Below are positions 11,231 through 21,506 of a stretch of DNA of 64,000 nucleotides, piece by piece. The DNA lies in contig NC_085086.1 in NCBI RefSeq assembly GCF_963422355.1, positions 1,115,140-1,179,139 of the forward strand. The letters run 5' to 3'. This DNA comes from Corticium candelabrum (lineage: Eukaryota > Porifera > Homoscleromorpha > Homosclerophorida > Plakinidae). Every line of letters starts with the position of its first letter. Position 1 is the stretch's first letter. The translations under genes were made by a program, and so were the position numbers. The notes beneath the pieces were generated by a model. It worked only from the letters and a program-made list of their open reading frames with translations, did no database searches and had not been told where the DNA came from.

Positions 11231-11412
11231 CTTTGAAGGTGAGAGCGTGGATGACTGACGAGGTACTTCAGTTTATTATGAACGTTACGTCTATTGCTTT
11301 TGAACGTTGGACTTTTTTTATCTTTGTTCCCCAGTATATGAGGGTGAAATGGTTGCTGATGCGTCAGCTCCCCATGTGTGGCGGCGTGACCAGATACCTG
11401 GCAGCTCTATAC

Positions 11413-11432
11413 AGTAGTGGTAGTAGTAGTAG
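11413..11432 (+). repeat. (AGT)n microsatellite, 5' flank of non-LTR copy 1
   Basis: A short (AGT)n/(TAG)n run sits exactly where non-LTR copy 1 begins in mid-ORF. It looks like retained target sequence at a 5'-truncated insertion. Confidence 0.7.
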
Positions 11433-13930
11433 CTGATCGTCTCCTTGTTGATGAGAATAACCATGGTTTACTGTCTCTTAATGACCAAGTCTCTAATACC
11501 AACAAGCCACAGTACGTCAAGTTCTCAAAGACAAACATCCAACTTCATCCCTATTCATTCAGAAGCCGTTGCAGATTCTAACTTTCAATATCCTTTAGTT
11601 CATCCCGTTTCATTTAAAACTATTGATGGAGATCACTTTCGACGCATGGCTTTGAAATCAAAAGGCGGTGCTGGTCCGTCGAGTCTATAACAGCTTCTGA
11701 TTGGAAAAGTTTGTGTTCATCGCTCAAGAGTTTTTTTTTAAAGATCTCTGTAATGTCTTAGCCGCTTTGACACGTCGCTTATGCATTAAACTTGTACATT
11801 ACAGCAGTACATCTGCATTCTTCGCTTGTCGTCTTATACTGCTAAACAAAATCCTGGTGTCCGTCCTATAGGAGCATGTGAAAGAGTACGCAGAATTATT
11901 GAAAAGACTGTTGTATCTACACTTCAATCTGAGATCCAATCAGTTGCAGGAGCCATGCAAGTATGTGCCGGGCAAAAGGCTGGATGTGAGGCAGCTATTC
12001 ACTCCATGCGTTCCATCTTTGCAAACCCTGAAACAATGGTGTTTTACTGGTTGATGCAACCAATGCGTTCAACAGCTTAAACCGTCAGGTTGCTCTCACA
12101 AATATTTCCATTCTGTGTCCAGCTATTAACCCAATTCTAGTTAATGGGTTATCGAAGACCTTCTTACTTATTGGTGGGAGAAGAAACTTTATTGTCTCAA
12201 GAAGATACCACACAGAATGCTTCCCTAGCAATGGCAATGTATGTCCTTGCTACTGTGCCATTGATCGACAAAGTCAAAACAAATGGTCTCCGTCAAGAAT
12301 GGTACGGGGATGACGCTGCTGGTGGCGGAAAGCTGGCATCACTCAGGCAGTGGTGGAATAATCTGGGTTCTCTTGGACCCAATTTTGGTTATTTACCTAA
12401 CGGCTGTAAATCTTGGCTTATAGTCAAACCTGAACGATTCGAAAAAGCAAAAAAAGGAATTTCTTGCCACAAATGTGGAAATCACAGCATAAGGGAAAAT
12501 TATCTTGGTGCTCCACTAGAAAATCACAAATTTTGTCATGACTTTTTGCAAGCCAAGATCAAGGAGTGGACAATTCAAATTGACAAGCTTCCTTCATTTG
12601 CTCAGTCACAGCCACATGCTGTACACAGTGCATTTACACATGGTATTGTTGGAAGATGGACCTTTACGGCTAGAACGAATGACCATCTTTCTGAAGTCAC
12701 GAAACCGTTAGAAAACGTAATAAAATCAAAATTGATTCCTGCTCTGACTGGCCGTTCAGCTCCTTCAAACATAGAAAGGAATATATTCTTGCTCTTTCTC
12801 CTAAACTTGGAAGTCTGGGAATCATCAATCCTACTTCTTTATGTTAAGAGTTTCCAACTCACAAATGATAACAGCTCCTTTGTCAAGACTCGATCTTCAA
12901 CAAGACACAGATTTCAGAAATGTTTCAAAAGAACGAAATCGTCTGTTATCAGTTGACATCAGCAAGAGAAATCAACTATGAAAGCGATTGCAGAACAATT
13001 AGAACATGAAGTCCCAAAAGCTATGAAGCGATCTATTGATCTAGCAAAAGAGAAAGGTGCCTCTACCTGGTTATCAGTGCATCCTTTGATCAAACATGAC
13101 TTTTTGCTACACAAGTCTGCATTTCGCAACGCGTTATGCATTAGATATGGTTGGTTGCCTCTTCGCTTAGCTGATACTTGTCCGTGAGGTAAAAAATTCA
13201 CGATTGATTATGCTCTTGCCTGTCCAACTGGTGCATGGATACCCAACACTCAGACACAACGAAGTACGCGATCTTATAGCAAGTCTTCTCTCTGATGTGT
13301 CATGATATTGAAGTAGAGTTACAGCCCCTTTCTGGTGAGAGTCACAGCGCAGCAACTCGACTTACGATGAAGCTCGCTTAGATGTGTCTGCATGTGGATT
13401 TTGGGAGGTCGTTTTCAAAAAACTTTTTATGACGTAAGAGTGTTCAGTCCTAATGCTCCTTCTTACAAGTCTTCTGTAATCTCTTCCTGCTACAAAGTCC
13501 ACGAACAAGAGAAGAAACGACGCTATGAAGAACGAGTGAAACGAATAGAGCATGCCTCTTTCACTCCCTCGGTGTTTTCCTATACTGGAGATGTCAGCAT
13601 TTTAACTTCAACGTTTTGAAAAGACTAGGGTCTCTACTGTCCCTGAAACAAAACATTGTCTACAGTACTTCCATCAACTGGATAAGATGTCGCATTGGCC
13701 TTGCCTTACTACGCGCATCCATCATGTGTCTCAGAGGCTGCAGAACAAGAACATCTATCAACAAAGACATACTCTTGGCCTCAGCTGAGAGTAGACTACC
13801 TTGCAGTAGTTGAATTTTAGAGCTAGTTATGTGTTTAATGTAATCGTTTTACGTATGTTGCGTGCTGTACCTTTGCTTAAATGTTTGTCTTGTAAGATAG
13901 ACTTTGATTTTCAAATACACCAGTTCTCAC
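11433..13930 (+). pseudogene. non-LTR retrotransposon copy 1, 5'-truncated and mutated
   Basis: This copy is homologous to the intact 1159-codon element at 14940-18419. It starts at the equivalent of about codon 365 (RLLVDENNHGLLSLND matches RLLSDEGANGLLHLDD). Reverse transcriptase segments are recognisable: VRPIGACERVRRIIEK at 11850, a worn TTQ...MAMYVLATVPL at 12230 and a WYGDDAAGGG variant of the YADD box at 12301. The downstream conserved block KEKGASTWLSV lies at 13050, and the C-terminal nuclease-like domain (FYDVRVFSPNA) at 13430. At least five frameshifts or stops break it. The 3' UTR ends with TCAAATACACCAGTTCTCAC directly before (AGT)n at 13931. It is a dead copy of the family. Confidence 0.85.
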
Positions 13931-13950
13931 AGGTAGTAGTAGTAGTAGTA
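13931..13950 (+). repeat. (AGT)n microsatellite, 3' flank of copy 1
   Basis: Six to seven AGT units follow directly on the 3' terminus of copy 1 and precede the next truncated copy. Confidence 0.8.
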
Positions 13951-14117
13951 CTGGTAAGTCGTAAGTCGCATTGGCTTTGCCTTATTACGTGCATCCACTA
14001 GAATTAAATAACGTTTTTAAAGTAATTGTTTTGTGTATGTTGCGCACAGTACAGTACCTTTGCTTAATTATTTACTTTGTACAATGGAGTTTGATTTTCA
14101 AATTCACTAGTTCTCTC
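13951..14117 (+). pseudogene. non-LTR copy 2, only the last ~170 bp
   Basis: It starts in the equivalent of the final coding segment (CGCATTGGCTTTGCCTTATT matches copy 1 at 13692). It carries the 3' UTR with the shared GTTGCGCACAGTAC... and TTTTCAAATTCAC...TTCTCTC end, then (AGT)n at 14118. It is an extreme 5' truncation, as expected from incomplete target-primed reverse transcription. Confidence 0.75.
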
Positions 14118-14143
14118 AGTAGTAGTAGAAGTAGTAGTAGTAG
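14118..14143 (+). repeat. (AGT)n microsatellite between copies 2 and 3
   Basis: An interrupted AGT run sits between the 3' end of copy 2 and the 5'-truncated start of copy 3. Confidence 0.75.
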
Positions 14144-14570
14144 AAAAGGCGATACGAGGAACGAATTAATAACGTGGAGCTTTCATCGTTCACGCCAATC
14201 ATTTTAGCATGCACTGGAGGATGCAGTAAACTGACGTCTATTTTTTTGAAAAGACTAGCCTCACTTTTATCGGAAAAGCACCACACCGAGTACAGCACAA
14301 CTATCAACTGGCTGAGATGTCGACTGTCATTTGCACTCCTTCGGGCCTGCGTGATGTGTTTGCGAGGATGCAGGTCCAAGCTTCACAGAACCTCAAGGGA
14401 CTTCAACATTCTGCTGGAAGCAGCAGAAAGTAGATTATAGAAGACTGTTTATCTCAAAGTTGTTACAACCTAGAAACTTGTTGCTATAGAGGAAGCTTTT
14501 ACATACAGTAGTAGTATGTAGTAGTGTGTTAGCAGATGCCGTTTGATTGTTCAAATACACCAGTTCTCTC
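14144..14570 (+). pseudogene. non-LTR copy 3, 3'-terminal fragment
   Basis: The fragment begins at the equivalent of KKRKYEERL near the end of the full ORF and then reads ELSSFTPIILACTGGCSKLT, LLSEKHHTEYSTTINWLRCR and RACVMCLRGCRS. These match the C-terminus of the intact copy closely. The frame stays open to its stop at 14440 after an initial break. The 3' UTR ends TTCAAATACACCAGTTCTCTC before (AGT)n. It is a 5'-truncated, non-functional insertion. Confidence 0.8.
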
Positions 14571-14571
14571 A

Positions 14572-14619
<48 letters not shown>

Positions 14620-14634
14620 ATAGTAGAGTAGTAG
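14571..14634 (+). repeat. (AGT)n microsatellite between copies 3 and 4
   Basis: About 20 near-perfect AGT units separate the 3' terminus of copy 3 from the 5' UTR of the full-length copy 4. Confidence 0.85.
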
Positions 14635-17600
14635 TCCCGGATGTAGACCTGTCATGGCGGCGCGCATCATTCGGTAACATTTTGCCAGTTCATTTCAGTT
14701 TACGTTCGTTCCTAGGTTTGAGGATTACTTCGTTAGTTTGTTTTTGGTTTCACCACGATCCACAACGATTCTATAGTGTGGGGGACAGAAAATCTCTTTC
14801 AACGGTCAACCGAGATTTGAATTTCAAAAGTCTCCTGTTCTGTTCAGCCTCGTCACTGTCTACTCCTTAACATATTGGTCTGAGATTTAAATTGTGACTT
14901 CTACTTCTAAGTGTTCAACTGTCCAGCGATCTCTCGGTGATGTCTAAATGCTGCTTATGCAACAGCAGCGGCCGCTGTATGAACTGTCGCTGTGCCAAGT
15001 TGGGCCAATTCTGTAGAAATTGCAATCCACTCAACCACAACCGCTGCCAAAACTGGGAAGCAAGAGGGAAATATCAACTACAACGTCCTAAAACTGCTGG
15101 TACCACTTCTAGCAAGATATCCCCGACGAAGCCGTGCATGTCAAGTGATGATCATCAGGCGCCTACAATCATGGACTCGCCAGTGAATCAGCATTCAGGT
15201 CATGATAAGCCACTGTCTTACGCTTCGGTTGTTGCTCGGTCTAGTTCTCCAGGAGGTAAAGCACTCTCTTCATCCAGTCTAGAATCTAGTGTCCTTACTG
15301 CTGCAACAAGAATGCTTTATTCCGATGCCGTCCAGCTGCACCCACCTTGTTCTTCGTTGTCGCAAAGGCAACTGCCTTGTTCTAAGTTATCGCAAAAGCA
15401 GACACTTGAACAGTCCAGGGTCCATCCTAAATTGCAACAGCAGACAAGTTCACCAGTCGCTCACATTGTCGATATGATATCTAACACCCAGGAAGATGAA
15501 GACATTCATGACTTAAATCAAACAGCTTCTCCTTCCCTAGAGTTACATGAACGCCTTCCTTACAGAGTGATGGCATCACCAAATTTCAGTTGGGGTTCAC
15601 TGAATGGTGTTGAAGTGATGAGTCAAATAGAACAGGCTTACCAAGAAGTTGTTCATTGGAGAAGGAATTTATTTCAAGTACCATACGGTTCTACTGGTAA
15701 AATGTTCGCCTCCGAACTTGCCAGATTGTTTCATGCGTATGCAAGTGCATCTGCTCTTGAGTGTGTCTCATTGACTGCTGCTATGGTGATGCCCCATCTT
15801 CTGCTACAGAAGCCACACAAGCGGTCCAGAGGTCCTGATCATGTCTCTTGTCTGACCCGTCGCTTAGAAGCCTGGAAGGCGGGTGATATCAAGGCTCTGT
15901 TGTATGAAGCCAAGACGATCCAACAACATCTAACTTATAGTAGGTCTTCTAACAAGGCAACCAAAATCGACGATCTTCCTCACGTTTTCGCTGGTCATTT
16001 GAAGAAAGGAAATGTGAATGCTGCTATGCGTTTACTGTCTGATGAAGGTGCTAATGGTCTTTTACACCTGGATGACTACCTGACAAATTCAAGTCAAAAA
16101 ACCGTGAGAGATGTACTCAAAGAAAAACATCCAAATGCTTCTTCCCTCGATCCTGACTATGTTGTGAATTCTAAAGAGAACGCTTCTCCAGTCCATCCTG
16201 TCTTGTTTGATTCTCTTGATGGACAACTGATCAGGAATACAGCAATGCGATGTTCTGGTGCAGCTGGTCCTTCTGGCCTTGACTCGACTCAATGGAAACG
16301 CCTGTGTACGGGATTTCACACTTCCTCCAAAGATCTCTGTAATGCTCTAGCTGCTGTTGCTCGTCGAATTTCAACAGAGATAGTAGATCCTGACGGTATC
16401 TCAGCTCTAGTGGCTTGTCGTCTTGTACCTCTGAACAAAAATCCTGGGGTGAGACCAATTGGTGTGTGTGAGACAGTTAGAAGAATTATTGGAAAGGCGG
16501 TTCTTTCTGTGGTCAAGTCTGACGTGCTCTCGGCAACCGGAACCTTGCAGCTTTGTGCAGGACAGATTGCTGGGTGTGAGGCTGCAATACATGCCATGCA
16601 GTCATTGTTTGAAGATGACAATACGGAAGCCATACTACTTGTAGATGCAACAAATGCCTTTAATAGCTTGAACCGTCAGTTGGCTCTAAAGAACATCTCA
16701 AGCACTTGTCCAGCAATTCATACCGTATTGCTCAACACATATCAACAGCCTTCACCCCTATTCGTTGGTGGGGAAGTCTTGTTGTCGCGTGAGGGAACCA
16801 CACAGGGAGATCCTCTCGCGATGGCAATGTACGCCTTGGCCACAGTACCTCTGCTGAAAAAAGTACAAACAGAAGGCAGCACCCAAGTCTGGTATGCCGA
16901 TGATGCTGCAGCCGGAGGAAAGATACAAGCAGTCAAACAATGGTGGGAGAAACTCTCCATACATGGAGAAAAATTTGGATACTTTCCAAATGCCAAGAAA
17001 TCCTGGTTGATCGTCAAACCGAATTGCCTTGAAGAAGCCAAACGTGTGTTCTCAAAAACGGCTGTGAACATCACCTCTGAAGGTCGAAAGTATTTAGGAG
17101 CTGCACTGGGAACTGAAAACTTCTGTAACGGCTATCTCAGTGATGCAATCTTAGACTGGACACGTCAGATTGACAAATTGGCTTCCATTGCCCAAAGTCA
17201 GCCACAAGCAGCTCATTCCACATTAAGTCACGGTCTTCTGGGCAGGTGGATTTTTACTGCGAGAACAAATCAGAATTTCAAAACTTTTGCTGGGCTTTTA
17301 GAATCATCAATACAATCTCAACTGATTCCTGCTATAACTGGTCGTTCGGCCCCTGGAGAACTGGAAAGAAAACTCTTCTCCTTACCAGCCAGACTTGGTG
17401 GTCTGGGAATCACAGATCCAACTTCATTGTCTTCTGAATACTTAAACTCTCGAAAGATGACTGCACCGCTTGTTGACTTCATTTTGAATCAGGAGATCAC
17501 TCTAGGAGATGCCCCAGATCAACAGGATTCTCTCAAAAAGCAAATTCGCAAGCACAAAGGGCTAGAAATCAAAACTCTTGCTGATAATGTTCGAGATAAC

Positions 17601-18572
17601 CTCTCACACCAACATAAAAGAATGTTCGAGTTAGCAAATGAAAAGGGGGCATCAAACTGGCTCACAGTGCTGCCATTGGAGGATCACGGCTTCTCATTAC
17701 ATAAGTCTGCATTCAGAGATGCTCTATGCCTCAGATATGGATGGGTCCCCCCTCATATGAGTGAATCTTGCCCTTGCGGTGGAAAAATGTCAGTGGAGCA
17801 TGCTATGTCCTGCCCCACGGGAGGCTTTCCAACTATACGCCATAATGAAATCCGAGATATGTTTTCTCATCTGTTGTCTGATGTCTGTCATGATGTGGAA
17901 ACGGAGCCCACGTTGCAATCACTAAGTGGAGAGACGTTCTCTTTACGTTCAAGCAGTCGAGATGATGATGCAAGATTAGACATTTCGGCAAGAGGTTTTT
18001 GGGGAGGAAGATTTGAGAAGACATATTTTGATGTCCGGGTGTTTAACCCCAATGCCACCTCGTACACATGTTTTGAAGTTGCATCATGCTATAGAAGACA
18101 GGAACAAGAGAAGAAAAGGAAATATGAAGAAAGACTGAGAAAAGTAGAAAATGCTTCCTTTACACCTATTATCCTTTCTTGCACTGGTGGCATGAGCAAG
18201 CTTACAACGTCATTTACCAAAAAGCTGGCCTCAATGATATCTGAGAAAAAGGACACTCCATACGGTAGCGTGATCAACTGGCTAAGATGTCGACTCGGGT
18301 TCGCACTCCTAAGAGCTTCCATAATGTGCATCAGGGGCAGCAGGTGCAAACGCTACGTCAGGCCGGAAAACAATATTCTCCTGGCTACGTCTGAGGGGCA
18401 CCTGGCCTCCTCAGCTTAGTGACTTTACTGTACATGACATAGTAGTAGTAAAAGTTGTACTATTGTATATGACAGTAATTGTTTAGTAGTAGTAATAGTT
18501 TATTGCCATTCGCTGTAGGTTGCCGTTTGTGTATACGTAGTCTGCTATTGTTTCAAATACACCATATCTTCT
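14635..18572 (+). mobile_element. full-length non-LTR retrotransposon copy 4 in (AGT)n
   Basis: The element is bounded by (AGT)n on both sides (14571-14634 and 18573-18613). It has a ~305-bp 5' UTR, a single open ORF (14940-18419) and a ~150-bp 3' UTR ending TTTCAAATACACCATATCTT just before the microsatellite. The same terminal motif closes copies 1 to 3. The arrangement points to a site-specific non-LTR element whose target is the AGT trinucleotide repeat, as known for TAA-repeat-specific Dong elements. Confidence 0.8.
14940..18419 (+). CDS. non-LTR retrotransposon ORF: Zn motif, reverse transcriptase, C-terminal nuclease-like domain
   Basis: The protein has 1159 codons. ATG at 14940 is the first ATG in frame; the GTG just before it is not needed. 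Domains in order: an N-terminal cysteine cluster (CCLCNSSGRCMNCRCAK, codons ~4-40, zinc-binding CXC-like); a polar low-complexity linker to about 200; and reverse transcriptase from about 410. RT boxes are GAAGPSGLDS (~440), VRPIGVCE (~505), LLVDATNAFNSLN (A box, ~565), EGTTQGDPLAMAMYAL (~620) and YADDAAAGG (catalytic, Tyr652). A KGASNWLTVLPL block near 900 precedes a Cys/His finger CPCGGKMSVEHAMSC (Cys944 on). A PD-(D/E)XK-like endonuclease follows: Asp1014 in ARLDISARGFWG and Asp1031 in FDVRVFNP. This RT-finger-nuclease order is that of R2/R4/NeSL/Hero/Dong-type elements; the exact clade is not assigned. With no frame break, it may be functional. Confidence 0.85.
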   Translation: MSKCCLCNSSGRCMNCRCAKLGQFCRNCNPLNHNRCQNWEARGKYQLQRPKTAGTTSSKISPTKPCMSSDDHQAPTIMDSPVNQHSGHDKPLSYASVVARSSSPGGKALSSSSLESSVLTAATRMLYSDAVQLHPPCSSLSQRQLPCSKLSQKQTLEQSRVHPKLQQQTSSPVAHIVDMISNTQEDEDIHDLNQTASPSLELHERLPYRVMASPNFSWGSLNGVEVMSQIEQAYQEVVHWRRNLFQVPYGSTGKMFASELARLFHAYASASALECVSLTAAMVMPHLLLQKPHKRSRGPDHVSCLTRRLEAWKAGDIKALLYEAKTIQQHLTYSRSSNKATKIDDLPHVFAGHLKKGNVNAAMRLLSDEGANGLLHLDDYLTNSSQKTVRDVLKEKHPNASSLDPDYVVNSKENASPVHPVLFDSLDGQLIRNTAMRCSGAAGPSGLDSTQWKRLCTGFHTSSKDLCNALAAVARRISTEIVDPDGISALVACRLVPLNKNPGVRPIGVCETVRRIIGKAVLSVVKSDVLSATGTLQLCAGQIAGCEAAIHAMQSLFEDDNTEAILLVDATNAFNSLNRQLALKNISSTCPAIHTVLLNTYQQPSPLFVGGEVLLSREGTTQGDPLAMAMYALATVPLLKKVQTEGSTQVWYADDAAAGGKIQAVKQWWEKLSIHGEKFGYFPNAKKSWLIVKPNCLEEAKRVFSKTAVNITSEGRKYLGAALGTENFCNGYLSDAILDWTRQIDKLASIAQSQPQAAHSTLSHGLLGRWIFTARTNQNFKTFAGLLESSIQSQLIPAITGRSAPGELERKLFSLPARLGGLGITDPTSLSSEYLNSRKMTAPLVDFILNQEITLGDAPDQQDSLKKQIRKHKGLEIKTLADNVRDNLSHQHKRMFELANEKGASNWLTVLPLEDHGFSLHKSAFRDALCLRYGWVPPHMSESCPCGGKMSVEHAMSCPTGGFPTIRHNEIRDMFSHLLSDVCHDVETEPTLQSLSGETFSLRSSSRDDDARLDISARGFWGGRFEKTYFDVRVFNPNATSYTCFEVASCYRRQEQEKKRKYEERLRKVENASFTPIILSCTGGMSKLTTSFTKKLASMISEKKDTPYGSVINWLRCRLGFALLRASIMCIRGSRCKRYVRPENNILLATSEGHLASSA

Positions 18573-18613
<41 letters not shown>
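18573..18613. repeat. (AGT)n microsatellite shared by copies 4 and 5
   Basis: About 13 AGT units. On the left is the 3' end of copy 4 (plus strand); on the right is the 3' end of copy 5 (minus strand), so the two meet tail to tail at one repeat tract. Confidence 0.85.
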
Positions 18614-21039
18614 TATTTATTACTCAGCAAAAGCATCCACCGGTCATGCCCATACTACAAAAACCACTACAACGGCACTCAACACAACACTATATCAATC
18701 CATTCAATTAAACAAACCCACTTAAGTCAACGTCACAATCGACTTAGTGAGGCAAGCCTCACTGTTGATTAAATCCATGTCATGACATTTTAGAGGGCTG
18801 TGCTTGGCCGATCTACTTTCGCGAATGCACAAAACAGAAGATCTTATTAGAGAAAAGCTGATCCGACATCTCAGAAGTTCCATCACTGAACTATATTTCT
18901 TTTCAGTTTTGTTGGCAATTAAACTGGCAAGATGTTTGTAGAAGGTGGAAGTTTCAGAGCTCATGCCACCGGTAGAGGAAAAAACCAACGGAGTGAAGCT
19001 GGCATGTTCCACTTCCAGTACTCGATGCGCATATTCACGTTTTTTTCCACATTCATGGATGTTGAATGCTGATCTCAAAGAGCCTTGACTATTGGAGCGC
19101 GCGTTTGGGTAAAATACCCTTACATCAAAAAATGCACGGTCTCCTTTTGTCCAGACTCCTCTCGCTGAAAGATCAAGTCTAGCCTCGTCAGACATGTTCG
19201 CTGTTTTCTTCTGAAACTTTTCTCCAGTCAGAGGTTGTAACATCGGTTCTATCGCTACATCATGACACACTTCAGTCAAAAGATCGGCAGTTATATCCCT
19301 AATTTCATTGTGCCTTAGCGTCGGAAAGCCACCTTTAGAACATACCATTGCATGGTCAACGTTGAAAGCAGATCCACAGACACATTTTGAAGGTAGATTT
19401 GGTAACATCCAACCATAGCGCATGCATAAAGCATCACGAAAATCTCCTTTGCTCAAATAAAAACCATGTTCTTCAACCGGTAAAACGGATAGCCAATTTG
19501 ATGCACCCTTTTCAGAGGCAAGTTCAACGCATCGTTTCATAGATGCTGGACAATTAGCTTCTATTTCTACTAAAGTTTGTTTCTGAGAAGCCGGTTTTTC
19601 AAATTTTGTGGCAGATTTTTCTTTCTGAACAGCTTCGACAGCCACATTGTAGCACTGTTCTTGTTGTATTATGAGAGCTGCTAATGGTGTTTTTATACGA
19701 CAAGGAGACTTGAACTCAACATCGGACGTGTGAGTTGGATTAGTCAAGTTCAAACCTCCAAGTCGACAAGGTAGAGCCAACAAATCTCTCACGTCTTGGC
19801 TACAATGTTGCTGGCCGGTTATGGCAGGAATGAAATAATCACGAATGGCTTCCTCAAGCGGCTGCATCATGGAAGAGATGTTTTCGGCAGTTCTTGATAT
19901 GTATGACCATTGACGTGACAAGCCATGAGTAAATACAGAGTAAGCAACATGTGGTTGTGTTAATGCAATCTCTGACAAGCGTTTTACTTGCATGACCCAT
20001 TTATCTACCTTTCTGCTGACATATTCTTCAACAAAGGATGAACTACCAAGAGCAGCACCAAAGGTGTCTCTTCCCTGATGTTGTTATCTGAACAGAAGTG
20101 TCTCCAAAAATATCTCTTGCCTGCTCCTGCTTGTTCTCTTTCACGATCAGCCATGTTGTGTTAGCATTAGCAAAATAGCCAAATTCTGGTCCATGCTCTG
20201 TAATAGCATCCCACCATTTTCTTACATTCTTAATGGATCCCGCCCCCAGTAGCATCATCAGCAAGACAACCTTGCTTGCACGTACCCATAACTTTGGTGA
20301 TGAGAGGACTAATGCCAATTGCATACAATGACATGGCCAGAGGGTCACCCTGTGTAGTACCTTCAGTTGACTGTATAGTCTCTCCTCCAATCACATACAT
20401 CAATATGTCAACTCTGTATGTGTTAATTAAAGCTGTTGCAATAATAGGGCATAGTATGCGAGCATTGTGTAAAGCAACTCGACGATTCAAAGCATTGAAC
20501 GCATTACTTGCGTCTACCAACAGAACACAGTCTGTAGCATCATCTTCAAATATTGCTCTCATTGCATGAACAGCTCCTTCACATCCTCCTGCTTGACCAG
20601 CACATACTTGCAAAGGTCCTGAACAACAGCAGACATCATCCTTCACTACAGACATTATCGATTTGGCAATGATCCTTCTGAACGTTTCTCCAATACCAAT
20701 TGGACGTAGACCAGGAGACTTGTCCAATGGTATTAGTCGACAAGCTACTAGTGCTTGGATTCCTCTTGGGTCAACAAATTCCGTACAAATGAGTCTTGTC
20801 AGAGCAGCCAATGCATTGCATAATTCAGTGGACTGGTTGTGAAATGAGCAGCAAAATCTTCTCCATGCAACAGAGTCGACTCCGGAAGGCCCGCCAGCAC
20901 CCTGAGTTCGCAAAGCTGCAGACTTGATGACAGAGCCATCAATTCTGTCAAAAATGACTTTTGGTATGTCATTGACAGAACCACGAAGCAATGCAGATTC
21001 ACATAATGATTGGTGTTTGGAATGTTTCAAATGCAGTAG
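18614..21039 (-). pseudogene. non-LTR copy 5, minus strand, diverged subfamily, 5'-truncated
   Basis: This is the same protein family as copy 4 but clearly diverged. It begins near the equivalent of codon 390 (KELLHLKHSKHQ, at ~21035), next to the AGC/AGT tract. RT boxes: GAGGPSGVDS, LRPIGIGE, LLVDASNAFNALN and EGTTQGDPLAMSLYAI are intact. The catalytic box reads CLADDATGG in place of YADD. The C-terminal part is open for 423 codons (19993-18722) and includes KGASNWLSVLPV, the finger CVCGSAFNVDHAMVC and the nuclease-like ARLDLSARG ... FFDVRVFYP. Frameshifts near 20235 and 20040 break the ORF. Its 3' UTR ends at the (AGT)n of 18573-18613, read as (ACT)n on its own strand. It is not functional. 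Confidence 0.85.
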
Positions 21040-21468
21040 TTCTTTTGCAGTAGTAGTAGCAGTAACAGTAGTAGTAGCAGTAGCAGTAGCAGTAGTAGTA
21101 TTAGCAGTAGCAGTAGTAGTATTAGCAGTAGCAGTAGCAGTAGCAGTAGCAGTAGCAGCAGCAGCAGCAGCAGCAGCAGCTAAAGCAGCAGCTAAAGCAG
21201 CAGCTAAAGAAGCAGCAACAACAACAGCAGCAGCAGCAGTAGCAGTAGCAGTAGCAGTAGCAGTAGCAGTAGCAGTAGCAGTAGCAGTAGCAGTAGCAGC
21301 AGAAGTAGCAGCAGCAGTAGCAGTAGCAGTAGTAGCAGCAGCAGTAGTAGCAGCAGCAGTGATAGCAGCGGCAGTAGTAGCAGCAGCAGTGGTAGCAGCA
21401 GCAGTGGTAGCAGCAGCAGTGGTAGCAGCAGCAGTGGTAGCAGCAGCAGTGGTAGCAGCAGCAGTGGT

Positions 21469-21503
<35 letters not shown>

Positions 21504-21506
21504 TTG
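21040..21506. repeat. compound AGC/AGT trinucleotide tract, ~465 bp
   Basis: Alternating (AGT)n, (AGC)n and GGTAGCAGCAGCA units lie between the 5'-truncated ends of copies 5 and 6. Long poly-Ala, poly-Leu and poly-Thr frames in it come only from the repeat. It is much longer and more varied than the other AGT tracts in the nest. Confidence 0.85.
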
